This document shows positions 16,331 to 24,200 of a DNA stretch of 34,383 nt, piece by piece. Numbering within the stretch: the first letter of the stretch is position 1; every line of letters starts with the position of its first letter. This DNA is from an uncultured Prevotella sp. GTDB lineage: Bacteria; Bacteroidota; Bacteroidia; Bacteroidales; Bacteroidaceae. The notes beneath the pieces were generated by a model. The model saw nothing but the letters and a program-made list of their open reading frames with translations. It was not told where the DNA came from and made no database searches. Both the position numbers and the translations under genes were made by a program. The DNA lies in the NCBI GenBank assembly GCA_900555035.1, contig USJX01000027.1, forward strand, positions 1 through 34,383, given 5' to 3'.

Positions 16331-17686
16331 CTAGATTACTCCAAACTGATGGAGAAAGATAAGGAGGATGCAGATAGGGCTGACGAAACGGATCATAAAG
16401 AGGAAGACAGGGAATAACCTGCCACTCACCGTACCCCAGTTGGTAAACTCATCACGCACAATCTTCTTCGGAACATACCAGCCCAGGAAGAGACAGGTGA
16501 CAATGGATGCCAGCGGCATCAGCAGCTGCGCCGTGAGGTTATCACAATTCGTAAGGAAATCCTTGCCGAAGAAGCCCAATCCCGGAACTGCTCCCTGGGA
16601 AAGAGAACAGAACACGGCTATGATACTGCAGGTGACGGTCTCTATCCACGCACCCTTGGAACGGGTTATCTTGCGTTCCTCATAAATCATCGCCGTACCA
16701 ATCTCGTGCATGGAGATTGTAGAGGTCAATGCCGCCAAAACCAACAGAGCATAGAACAATACCGAAATGATATAACTTGCCACCGGCATATCACCGAATG
16801 CCTGCTGGAACACATTAGGCAAAGTGATGAAGATAAGCGACGGACCGCTATCCGGCTGCACACCCACCGAGAAAGCAGCCGGGAAAATCATCAATCCGGC
16901 CAATACAGCAATCACGGTATCTATCACCACAATCTGACTGGCAGATTTCAGGAGATTAGTCTGGCGACTGAAGTAAGATGCGTATGTACACAGACAGGCT
17001 GTTCCCAAACTCAGAGAGAAGAATGCCTGTCCCAAAGCTTCGAGCAGCACGTTCTCATCCACCTTAGAGAAATCAGGATGGAAGAGGAACTGCACACCCT
17101 TCATCGCTCCCGGCAAAGAGCAGGAGGCAATGACGATGACGATAAGCAGGATGAAAAGCAGCGGCATCAGTATCTTGGATGCCTTCTCGATTCCATTGCG
17201 GACACCTCTTACCACCACCGCATGGGTAAGCAGGATGAAGCCCACCGCCCATAAGGTAGGACGAATAGGATCGGAGGAGAAGGTCTGGAAGTAGGTCTTC
17301 ACATACTCCGGGTCGCCATGAACGCCACCCATGATGCTGGCATACAGATATTGCAGACACCAGCCTGCCACTACGGCATAGAAACCCAGGATAATCATGG
17401 AGGTGATGACACCCACCAGTCCCACAGTTCCCCAAGCCTTATGCTTACCCAGGTTGCTATAAGCTCGTGCTGCATTGGAAGCCGAATGGCGACCAATGAT
17501 AAACTCACTCATCATGCCAGGCAAACCCAGCAGGATGATACACACCAGGTAGATGAGGATGAAGGCGGCACCTCCATTCTGACCTGCCATATAAGGAAAG
17601 CGCCAAACATTTCCCAAACCTACTGCAGAACCTGCCGTGGCGAGAATGACGCCCAATTTACTTCCGAAATTTCCTCTACTCTCCAT
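16331..17686 (-). CDS. Sodium-dependent transporter, neurotransmitter:sodium symporter family (copy 2)
   Basis: 451 residues, about 11 membrane helices, LeuT fold. Helix 1 carries the conserved GSAVGLGNVWRFPYMAGQ, whose unwound segment forms sodium and substrate sites. Further family marks are SEFIIGRH, GWCLQYLYAS, QAFFSLSLG and YASYF. Bacterial members of this length (MhsT, Tyt1) import aromatic or other hydrophobic amino acids with sodium; the substrate here cannot be read. It lies 86 bp after a paralogue in the same direction and probably shares its transcript, ending at the hairpin 16270-16315. The two proteins are very similar through helices 1 and 6-8. Confidence 0.93.
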   Translation of the reverse strand: MESRGNFGSKLGVILATAGSAVGLGNVWRFPYMAGQNGGAAFILIYLVCIILLGLPGMMSEFIIGRHSASNAARAYSNLGKHKAWGTVGLVGVITSMIILGFYAVVAGWCLQYLYASIMGGVHGDPEYVKTYFQTFSSDPIRPTLWAVGFILLTHAVVVRGVRNGIEKASKILMPLLFILLIVIVIASCSLPGAMKGVQFLFHPDFSKVDENVLLEALGQAFFSLSLGTACLCTYASYFSRQTNLLKSASQIVVIDTVIAVLAGLMIFPAAFSVGVQPDSGPSLIFITLPNVFQQAFGDMPVASYIISVLFYALLVLAALTSTISMHEIGTAMIYEERKITRSKGAWIETVTCSIIAVFCSLSQGAVPGLGFFGKDFLTNCDNLTAQLLMPLASIVTCLFLGWYVPKKIVRDEFTNWGTVSGRLFPVFLFMIRFVSPICILLIFLHQFGVI

Positions 17687-17703
17687 AGTTTCTTATATTT
17701 TTA

Positions 17704-17764
17704 TGCATTTGCCCTTACAGGGCGCATGACTAATTGACATTGATTCCCAGGGCACCGTCCTGGG
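17704..17764 (-). other. Two hairpins in the leader between the transporter paralogues
   Basis: GCCCT-tac-AGGGC (17711-17723, with ATGC/GCAT flanks) and CCCAGG-7 nt-CCTGGG (17746-17764) fill the 86-bp gap. They may tune expression of the second gene by attenuation or processing. No T-run or promoter box is seen. Confidence 0.45.
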
Positions 17765-17772
17765 CGAAATGC

Positions 17773-19137
17773 TTATCCGAACACTCCAAACTGGTTTAGG
17801 AATACCAGGAAGATGAGGACAGGGCAAACAAACCTGATCAGGAAGAGATAGACATGGAATACCTGTCCCTTCAAGGTTCCCCAGTTAGTAAACTCATCCT
17901 GCACCACCTTCTTCGGAACATACCAGCCCAGGAACAAACAGGTGAGAAGACCTGCCGTAGGAAGGAACAACTGTCCCGTTACGAAGTCGAACCAATCGAA
18001 CAAAGTCTTGCCGCCGAACGACAGTTTATCCGTAGCTCCCAAAGAGAGTGAACAGAATGCACCGATGATGGCACAAGATACCGTCACAATCATGGCACCC
18101 TTCTTTCTGTCAATCTTCAACTCCTCATAGAAGAAAGAAGTATTCACCTCGTGGAGCGACATCAGCGATGTCAACGCAGCCACAGAAAGAAGCACGTAGA
18201 ACATCAGCGAGATAATCCATCCCAATACCGGCATCGATGCAAACGCCTCGTTGAAGACATTCGGCAAGGTGATGAAGATAAGCGACGGACCACTATCCGG
18301 AGAGATACCCACCGAGAAAGCTGCAGGGAAAATCATCAATCCTGCCAATACCGCCACAATCAAGTCGATGGCAGAAATCTGAATCGCCGATTTCAGGAGA
18401 TTGGTCTGTCGGCTGAAATAAGATGCATACGTACAGATACAACCCATACCAATGCTCATGGAATAGAACGACTGTCCCAAAGCATTGAGGAATACATTCC
18501 TATCCACCTTTCCGAAATCAGGTTTCAGCAGGAACTCGATACCCTTTCCCGCATCCGGCAACAGACAGGAAGACACCACGATAATGAGAAGCAGGATGAA
18601 CAGAAGCGGCATCATCACCTTGGATGCCTTCTCGATTCCTCCGCGTACACCATGGATAATCACAAAGTGACAAATCAGGAAGATTGCCACCGTCCACATC
18701 ACCGGACGGATAGGATCGGCAGAAAACTCCTTGAAGTAATTAGCCACGAAGGTTGGGTCGCCATGCAGTTCGCCCATGATGCTGGCATATACATACTGCA
18801 GGCACCAGCCCGAAACCACCGCATAGTAACCGGTAATCAGGAAGCCCGTGAGCACCTCCAGGTAGCCTACCCACTTCCAAGCCGTTCCATTGGCGAGCTT
18901 GGTATAGGCACGTGCCGTATTGGAAGCACCATGACGACCGATGATAAACTCCGAAATCATACAAGGGATACCCAACAGGAGTACGCATCCGATGTAAACC
19001 AAGATAAAGGCTGCGCCACCTTCCTGACCAGCCATATAAGGGAAGCGCCATACGTTACCTAAACCTACGGCGCCACCTGCAGTAGCAAGTATCATTCCTA
19101 TCTTGCTACCAAAACTACCTCTATTTAATTCTGCCAT
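17773..19137 (-). CDS. Sodium-dependent transporter, neurotransmitter:sodium symporter family (copy 1)
   Basis: 454 residues, about 11 membrane helices. It shares nearly the whole architecture of the downstream paralogue: GGAVGLGNVWRFPYMAGQ in helix 1, SEFIIGRHGASNTARAY, GWCLQYVYASIMG, QSFYSMSIGMGCICTYASYF, and PDSGPSLIFITLPNVF in the middle. It is first in the pair and has the promoter. Tandem paralogues may differ in substrate or affinity. Expected role is sodium-driven amino acid import at the inner membrane. Confidence 0.93.
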   Translation of the reverse strand: MAELNRGSFGSKIGMILATAGGAVGLGNVWRFPYMAGQEGGAAFILVYIGCVLLLGIPCMISEFIIGRHGASNTARAYTKLANGTAWKWVGYLEVLTGFLITGYYAVVSGWCLQYVYASIMGELHGDPTFVANYFKEFSADPIRPVMWTVAIFLICHFVIIHGVRGGIEKASKVMMPLLFILLLIIVVSSCLLPDAGKGIEFLLKPDFGKVDRNVFLNALGQSFYSMSIGMGCICTYASYFSRQTNLLKSAIQISAIDLIVAVLAGLMIFPAAFSVGISPDSGPSLIFITLPNVFNEAFASMPVLGWIISLMFYVLLSVAALTSLMSLHEVNTSFFYEELKIDRKKGAMIVTVSCAIIGAFCSLSLGATDKLSFGGKTLFDWFDFVTGQLFLPTAGLLTCLFLGWYVPKKVVQDEFTNWGTLKGQVFHVYLFLIRFVCPVLIFLVFLNQFGVFG

Positions 19138-19186
19138 TTTCTATTTCTTTCTTACTAATTTCATTAACTTTTCGTATAACATTCTG

Positions 19187-19222
19187 CAAAATTATAAAAT
19201 ATTTCTGAAATAATAGAAATAT
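19187..19222 (-). promoter_or_regulatory. Promoter -7 box of the transporter pair with adjacent inverted repeat
   Basis: TAATTTTG on the minus strand (19187-19194) predicts a start near 19181. Directly upstream is an inverted repeat ATATTTC (19199-19205) / GAAATAT (19216-19222), also containing ATTTC-T-GAAAT (19201-19211), where the -33 box should lie. It may be an operator. AT-rich context makes chance possible. Confidence 0.45.
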
Positions 19223-19305
19223 CTGAAAGCAAAATCATAAAATTAGTAATATTTATGCATTCCAGCATGTTTTTTCGCATAAAAAAGGCAGTTTATTCAC
19301 TTTTT

Positions 19306-19806
19306 CTATCGATATTCCTCAGGCAAGGTATCACGCCACTGCGAGAAAGGATTACCCAAAAGATGAGAATTATAGAAGCGCTTGTCGCCCGTTACCTCCA
19401 TACCGATGAAGTCGGGTTTCTCATAGGCTTCGCTCTCGCTTTCCAGTTCCACCTCAGCCATCACCAAACCTTCATTGTCGCCATAAAACTCATCCACCTC
19501 AAAGGTATGATTGCCACTTTTCACCAGATAGCGGCGCTTATCGATAACGCCACCCTGGCAAAGCTGCAGCAGATGCTGCGCCTCGTCTAGCGTAATCTCC
19601 TTCTCAAACTCATAGCGTGTCATTCCGCCATTCACCGACTTGCCCTTAATGGTAAGGTAAGCCTTCTCGTCCCGTGTGCGCACGCGCACCGTAGCCCCCT
19701 CGGCAGGAATATAGCCCTGCTGGATATGGCTAGAAGAAAAGGCGGCGCTCTTGTAAGCGTCGCCCTTCTTGACGAGGAATTTTCTTTCTATTTCTAATCC
19801 ACTCAT
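19306..19806 (-). CDS. CYTH domain phosphatase (triphosphate tunnel metalloenzyme)
   Basis: 166 residues, the usual length for a single-domain CYTH protein. The diagnostic ExExK motif is E5-I-E7-R-K9 in LEIERKFLV. Alternating basic and acidic strands follow: VRVRTRDEKAYLTIKGK, TRYEFEKEI, KRRYLVKSG, FEVDEFYGDNEGLVMAEVEL. Bacterial members hydrolyse inorganic triphosphate or related triphosphates in the cytoplasm, using divalent metal inside a beta tunnel. It lies 14 bp after the 49-codon membrane gene and near prfB, on the same strand. Confidence 0.92.
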   Translation of the reverse strand: MSGLEIERKFLVKKGDAYKSAAFSSSHIQQGYIPAEGATVRVRTRDEKAYLTIKGKSVNGGMTRYEFEKEITLDEAQHLLQLCQGGVIDKRRYLVKSGNHTFEVDEFYGDNEGLVMAEVELESESEAYEKPDFIGMEVTGDKRFYNSHLLGNPFSQWRDTLPEEYR

Positions 19807-19820
19807 TTCTTATTTCCTAT

Positions 19821-19970
19821 TTATGCGATAGAAGCTGCATAGATGGCAAAGAGAACGCCCAGGGCTATCAATACGCCAAAAATCCACTTCACTACTTTCT
19901 CACCTTTTACGGCTTGCTTCTTCTGATAAGCCTCATGCTTGGCTTTTCTTAAATCTTTATTTCCACTCAT
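19821..19970 (-). CDS. 49-residue single-pass membrane protein
   Basis: A short gene between prfB and the CYTH gene. The ATG at 19970 opens MSGNKDLRKAKHEAYQKKQA, a strongly basic head of about 28 residues. One membrane helix follows (WIFGVLIALGVLFAIYAA) and the stop comes after SIA. Spacing is 14 bp to the CYTH start and 29 bp from the prfB stop, which fits an operon. Coding is supported by the clean basic-head/hydrophobic-tail design and tight packing. Function unknown. Confidence 0.75.
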   Translation of the reverse strand: MSGNKDLRKAKHEAYQKKQAVKGEKVVKWIFGVLIALGVLFAIYAASIA

Positions 19971-19999
19971 AGTTATATTATTTTTAGGTTGCTAATTGT

Positions 20000-21121
20000 C
20001 TATTCCTCATTTTCCGATGGGAATTCCATGAGATAAGCCTTGATGAAGTCGTCTATCTTGCCATCCATCACGCCATCCACATCCGATGTCTGATAGTTGG
20101 TACGATGGTCTTTCACGCGGCGGTCGTCGAAGACGTAACTTCTTATCTGGCTTCCCCACTCTATCTTCTTTTTGCCAGCCTCTATCTTAGCCTTGGCTTC
20201 CAGGCGCTTCTTCATGGCGCGGTCGTAGAGTTGACTCTTCAAGAGCAACAATGCCTTGGCACGGTTCTTTGGCTGGTCGCGGGTCTCGGTGTTCTCGATG
20301 AGGATTTCCTCTTCCTCACCCGTATCAGGATCTGTGTACCAATAGCGGAGGCGTACTCCCGACTCCACTTTGTTCACATTCTGACCACCGGCACCACTCG
20401 AACGGAAGGTATCCCACGAGAGTTTGGCTGGATCTACATACACCTCGATGGTTTCATCCACCAATGGGGTGACGAAGACGCTGGCAAAACTGGTCATTCG
20501 CTTGCCCTGGGCATTGAAAGGCGACACACGCACCAGACGGTGAACGCCATTCTCGCTCTTCAGATAGCCATAGGCGTACTCGCCGCCCTCGATGGTCATG
20601 GTCACGCTCTTGATACCAGCCTCATCGCCTTCCTGCATATCGGTGATAGTTACCTTATAGCCATGAGCCTCAGCCCAGCGCATGTACATACGCATCAGCA
20701 TCTGTGCCCAATCCTGGCTCTCGGTGCCACCGGCACCCGAGTTAATCTTCAGCACGCAGTCCATCGGATCTTCCTTCTGGCGCAGCATGTTCTTCAGTTC
20801 CAGGTCTTCTATGGCCTTGATGGCCTTGGCATAGTCGGCATCCACCTCCTCCTCGGTCACCATCTCATCTTTATAGAAATCGAAGGCAAGCTTCAGCTCA
20901 TCGGCATAAAGACGCACGGTCTTGTAGCCATCGAGCCATTTCTGTATGCCCTTCACCTTCTTCATCTGCTCCTGTGCATACTTCGGGTCTTCCCAGAAGT
21001 CAGGAGCCTGGGTGCGGAGCTGCTCCTCTTCAAATTCTACTTTCTTCTGGTCTATATTCAGATAGCGATGCAGAGCGTCGGCTCTGTCCATCACATCCTT
21101 CAATTGGTCAGCTGTAATCAT
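20000..21121 (-). CDS. prfB: Peptide chain release factor 2
   Basis: 373 residues. RF2 releases finished proteins at UGA and UAA. It has the GGQ motif (SGAGGQNVNK) that enters the peptidyl-transferase centre and the RF2-specific SPF tripeptide (RVSPFNAQGKR) that reads the stop codon. SGAGGTESQDWAQML is also diagnostic. Many bacteria control prfB by a +1 frameshift at an in-frame UGA near codon 25. Here the frame is continuous from the ATG at 21121: the region reads HRYLNID (TAT CTG AAT), with no in-frame stop, so that autoregulation is absent. It lies 39 bp after the acyl-CoA synthetase on the same strand. Confidence 0.97.
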   Translation of the reverse strand: MITADQLKDVMDRADALHRYLNIDQKKVEFEEEQLRTQAPDFWEDPKYAQEQMKKVKGIQKWLDGYKTVRLYADELKLAFDFYKDEMVTEEEVDADYAKAIKAIEDLELKNMLRQKEDPMDCVLKINSGAGGTESQDWAQMLMRMYMRWAEAHGYKVTITDMQEGDEAGIKSVTMTIEGGEYAYGYLKSENGVHRLVRVSPFNAQGKRMTSFASVFVTPLVDETIEVYVDPAKLSWDTFRSSGAGGQNVNKVESGVRLRYWYTDPDTGEEEEILIENTETRDQPKNRAKALLLLKSQLYDRAMKKRLEAKAKIEAGKKKIEWGSQIRSYVFDDRRVKDHRTNYQTSDVDGVMDGKIDDFIKAYLMEFPSENEE

Positions 21122-21125
21122 TAAC

Positions 21126-21153
21126 TTTGAACTTTGATTTTTGAACTTTGAAC
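21126..21153. repeat. Direct repeats of TTTGAAC between two genes
   Basis: TTTGAACTTTGA occurs at 21126-21137 and 21140-21151, 14 bp apart, in the short gap before prfB. TTTGAAC is also the arm of the dyads at 7922-8005. It may act on prfB translation or be neutral. Confidence 0.7.
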
Positions 21154-21160
21154 TTTATGA

Positions 21161-22969
21161 TTACTCCTCATACATCTTGTCAATCTCCGCCTTGTAGTTC
21201 TTGTTGATGATAGGGCGGCGAATCTTCAAGGTGTTGGTCAGCTCGCCCGACTCCATAGAGAAGTGGTGAGCCAGGAGAGTGATACGCTTAATCTGCTCAT
21301 AATAAGCCAGGTGCTGCTGAAGAATCTTGATGCGGTCCATCAGCATTTTCTGCACCTTCTCGTTGGCACACAGGTCCTCACGACAGGTGAAGGCGATGTG
21401 ATGCTCACGCGCCCAATCCTCTACGAGGCGGAACTCAGGAACAACGAGGGCTGATACGAACTTGCGCTGGTCGGCGATAACGGCAACCTGGTCGATGAAC
21501 TTATCTACCAGGAGCAACGACTCTACCTGCTGCGGAGCGATGTACTTACCATTGGATGTCTTGAACAGGTCCTTGATACGCTCTGTCAGATAAAGTTCGC
21601 CATCCTTCATGTAGCCGGCATCTCCCGTATGGAAGAATCCATCCTTATCGAATGCCTTCGCATTGGTGGTATCGCGATGATAATATCCAGGTGTGATGGT
21701 AGGACCCTTGAGAAGAATCTCGTTATCCTCACCTATTTTAATCTGAATGCTGGAGATAGGACGACCTACAGAACCCAGACTGTGCTTCTTGTCGAGATGA
21801 TCACAAGATACGGTGGCGAGACTCTCGGTCAGACCGTAGCCCACAACCATATTGATACCCACGGAGTGTACAAACTCCTCTACTTCAGGACTTACATAAG
21901 CACCTGCTGTAGGGAAGATATTAGGATTATCCAACCCCAACTGCTTGCGCACGATGCTCAGGATAGTCTTGTTGATAATCTTATATTCCAGCTCCAGAGC
22001 CAGAGGAGGACGCTTACCGTTGGCGATATAATCAATGTTACGCTTCTTTCCCACAGCCAAAGCATGATAGAAGAGTTTCTTCTGGAGAGGACCGGCATCG
22101 TCCATCTTAGCCTTCACGGCGATATAAACCTTCTCCCAGAAACGAGGCACACTACTCATACAGGTAGGATGCATCTCACGCATACTCTCCTGAATTTCAT
22201 GAGGATAGGTATTGATGATGAGCTGGGCACCCTCACTCAAGCAGAGATAGGCCCATCCACGCTCAAAGATATGGGTGAATGGAAGGAAATTGATGACACG
22301 ATCCTTTTCGGTAACAGGAATGCACTCATTGTTTGCCTTCAAAGCAGCTTCATACTGACTGTATTTCAGCATCACGCCCTTACTATCACCCGTTGTACCA
22401 CTGGTATAGAGGATATTAGCCAAGTCATCCATACTTGCTTGCTTGTAGAGTTCCTCCACTTCAGTCTGGCGAGGAAGATTCTCACCCAGCTTCAGGAAGT
22501 CCTTGAAATAGAGGGCAGCAGGGTCATGTGTACTGATGCGCACGCTGGAATCGAAGATGATGATACGCTCCAGGGATGGACAGAGGGCAAAGATACGGTG
22601 AGCCTTGTCATACTGCTCCTGTTCGCCTACAAAGAGGAAGCGAATCTGCGCATCGTTGATCATATATTGAATCTGCTGCTCGCTGCTGTTGGCATAGAAA
22701 GGTACAGAGGTAACTCTGATACCATACGCACCGAAGTCGGTGTACAGGTAATGTACACAGTTCTGCGAGAAGACAGCGATTTTGTCGAGTGGTTTAGCCC
22801 CAAGATTGAGAAGGGCGTTGCTCACTTGTTTCACTCTCAACGAGAAAAGGTTAAACGAAACCGATTGCCACTGGTCACTACCAAACTTTCTGAAAGTAAG
22901 CGCAGGCTTCTCTCCCCACTTCTTAGCGAGGTCATGAACCAGGACTGAAAGATGACTATTAATCTGCAT
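21161..22969 (-). CDS. Long-chain fatty acid-CoA ligase (AMP-forming)
   Basis: 602 residues of the ANL adenylating superfamily. The AMP/ATP-binding P-loop-like motif is ILYTSGTTGDSKGVML (about residue 185). Further motifs are VINFLPFTHIFERGWAY, GYGLTESLATVS, HTGDAGYMKDGELYLTERIKDLFKTSNGKYIAP, and ELTNTLKIRRPIIN near the end with the expected catalytic lysine region. It activates fatty acids to acyl-CoA at the cytoplasmic membrane for lipid synthesis or recycling. It has its own strong promoter, divergent from the M20 hydrolase, and probably reads through into prfB. Chain-length preference is not readable. Confidence 0.93.
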   Translation of the reverse strand: MQINSHLSVLVHDLAKKWGEKPALTFRKFGSDQWQSVSFNLFSLRVKQVSNALLNLGAKPLDKIAVFSQNCVHYLYTDFGAYGIRVTSVPFYANSSEQQIQYMINDAQIRFLFVGEQEQYDKAHRIFALCPSLERIIIFDSSVRISTHDPAALYFKDFLKLGENLPRQTEVEELYKQASMDDLANILYTSGTTGDSKGVMLKYSQYEAALKANNECIPVTEKDRVINFLPFTHIFERGWAYLCLSEGAQLIINTYPHEIQESMREMHPTCMSSVPRFWEKVYIAVKAKMDDAGPLQKKLFYHALAVGKKRNIDYIANGKRPPLALELEYKIINKTILSIVRKQLGLDNPNIFPTAGAYVSPEVEEFVHSVGINMVVGYGLTESLATVSCDHLDKKHSLGSVGRPISSIQIKIGEDNEILLKGPTITPGYYHRDTTNAKAFDKDGFFHTGDAGYMKDGELYLTERIKDLFKTSNGKYIAPQQVESLLLVDKFIDQVAVIADQRKFVSALVVPEFRLVEDWAREHHIAFTCREDLCANEKVQKMLMDRIKILQQHLAYYEQIKRITLLAHHFSMESGELTNTLKIRRPIINKNYKAEIDKMYEE

Positions 22970-22994
22970 AAGCTAATATTTATAAATATGTGTG

Positions 22995-23025
22995 CAAAGA
23001 TAATAGAATTTGTTAAGAACACAAA
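22995..23025 (-). promoter_or_regulatory. Promoter of the acyl-CoA synthetase gene
   Basis: On the minus strand TTTG (23022-23025), 19 bp, TATCTTTG (22995-23002). The ATG at 22969 is about 20 nt from the predicted start. Confidence 0.75.
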
Positions 23026-23066
23026 ATAAAAAGATATTTTTTCCACATTATCTGCTCTTTTTTTCG

Positions 23067-23074
23067 TATCTTTG
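23067..23074 (+). promoter_or_regulatory. -7 box of the M20 hydrolase gene
   Basis: TATCTTTG, with the ATG at 23102 about 22 nt after the predicted start. The -33 region is T-rich without a clear TTTG. Confidence 0.6.
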
Positions 23075-23101
23075 CCCCCAAAATTATTAAAAAGAGAGAT
23101 T

Positions 23102-24166
23102 ATGATGCTACAAGAAGAATATGTTAGCGATGCCGTGGAACTGCTGAAAAAGCTCATCGCCACCCCATCGGTAAGCAGAAACGAAAAGGATGCTGCCGAC
23201 ATCATGGAGCAGACCATCCGCAGTTATGGCTTTGAGCCTCAGCGTGAGGCAAACAACATCTGGATTATCGACCCTCATTACGATGAGAGCCGACCTACCC
23301 TGTTGCTCAATGCCCACATCGATACCGTGAAGCCAGTGGCTTCGTGGACACGCGACCCGTTTTCACCGGATGTTGAAGATGGCGTACTTTACGGCTTGGG
23401 CAGCAACGATTGCGGTGGCGGTCTCTGTTCGCTTCTTCAGATTTTCAGAATGCTGACAGAAAAGCCTCAGCATTATAACCTTATTTATCTAGCATCCGCC
23501 GAAGAAGAGGTGTCGGGTAAGGATGGCATCACCCGTGCCCTGCCATTACTTCCACATATCGACTTAGCCATCGTGGGCGAACCTACCGGTATGAACCCTG
23601 CCGTAGCAGAAAAGGGATTGATGGTGCTGGATGTGATAGCTCATGGCAAGAGCGGACATGCGGCAAGAAACGAAGGAGTAAACGCTATCTACGAGGCGCT
23701 GGATGACATGCGCTGGATTCGTGACTACAAGTTCGAAAAAGTGAGCGAGTTCCTTGGACCAACCAAGATGACGCTCACCGTGATGAATGCCGGAACCCAG
23801 CACAATGTGATTCCGGATAAGTGCACGATGCTCGTGGATATCCGCACCAACGAGTTCTACGACAACGAGGAAGTCTTCGAGTTCATCCGCCAGCATCTCA
23901 AGAGCGAGGTGAAGGCGCATAGCTTCCGTCTGAAATCATCACGCATCGACCCCGAGCATCCTCTTATTAAGAAATGTGTAGTCATGGGCATGAAGCCATT
24001 CGGCAGTCCTACCCTCAGCGACCAGGCATTGATGCATTTCCCATCCTTCAAACTGGGTCCGGGCGAATCATCCCGTTCCCACTCTGCCAACGAGTTTATC
24101 CGCATCAGCGAAATCCGCGATGCCATTACAAAATACGAAACCCTCTTAGATGGCGCTGCCATCTAA
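23102..24166 (+). CDS. argE: M20 metallohydrolase, ArgE-like N-acyl-ornithine deacylase
   Basis: 354 residues from the tandem ATGs at 23102/23105. A longer reading from 23072 would begin at the promoter -7 box and is rejected. The dizinc site is visible: H in LLNAHIDTVKP, the bridging D in GLGSNDCGGGL, the catalytic E and ligand E in SAEEEVSGKDG, and H in SRSHSANEFI near the end. GEPTG is typical of the ArgE/DapE group. In Bacteroides arginine synthesis runs on N-succinyl-ornithine, so the Prevotella enzyme may be a desuccinylase; substrate is not decided here. The last codons form the 5' arm of its own terminator. It is monocistronic. Confidence 0.85.
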   Translation: MMLQEEYVSDAVELLKKLIATPSVSRNEKDAADIMEQTIRSYGFEPQREANNIWIIDPHYDESRPTLLLNAHIDTVKPVASWTRDPFSPDVEDGVLYGLGSNDCGGGLCSLLQIFRMLTEKPQHYNLIYLASAEEEVSGKDGITRALPLLPHIDLAIVGEPTGMNPAVAEKGLMVLDVIAHGKSGHAARNEGVNAIYEALDDMRWIRDYKFEKVSEFLGPTKMTLTVMNAGTQHNVIPDKCTMLVDIRTNEFYDNEEVFEFIRQHLKSEVKAHSFRLKSSRIDPEHPLIKKCVVMGMKPFGSPTLSDQALMHFPSFKLGPGESSRSHSANEFIRISEIRDAITKYETLLDGAAI

Positions 24167-24174
24167 GAGGGTTT
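24138..24174 (+). terminator. Terminator overlapping the end of the ArgE-like gene
   Basis: AAACCCTCTTAGATGGC (24138-24154) pairs perfectly with GCCATCTAAGAGGGTTT (24158-24174) around the 3-nt loop GCT, followed by T/C-rich sequence. The stop codon TAA (24164-24166) lies inside the 3' arm, so the coding end and the terminator share bases. The EnvC-like gene ends 27 bp beyond on the other strand. Confidence 0.9.
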
Positions 24175-24200
24175 TCCTTATCAATAAACCATTTAACCTT

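Noticed and set aside
18151..19062. Plus-strand frame of about 300 codons opposite a transporter gene
   Set aside because: Arg/His/Gln-rich translation caused by the complement of hydrophobic codons; not a gene.
20105..21124. Plus-strand frame opposite prfB
   Set aside because: Shadow of prfB, no recognisable domain.
21629..22948. Plus-strand frame of over 400 codons opposite the acyl-CoA synthetase
   Set aside because: Antisense shadow of a well-recognised enzyme; the translation has no family features.
23072..23101. Upstream start for the ArgE-like protein
   Set aside because: It begins inside the -7 box, upstream of the predicted transcription start.
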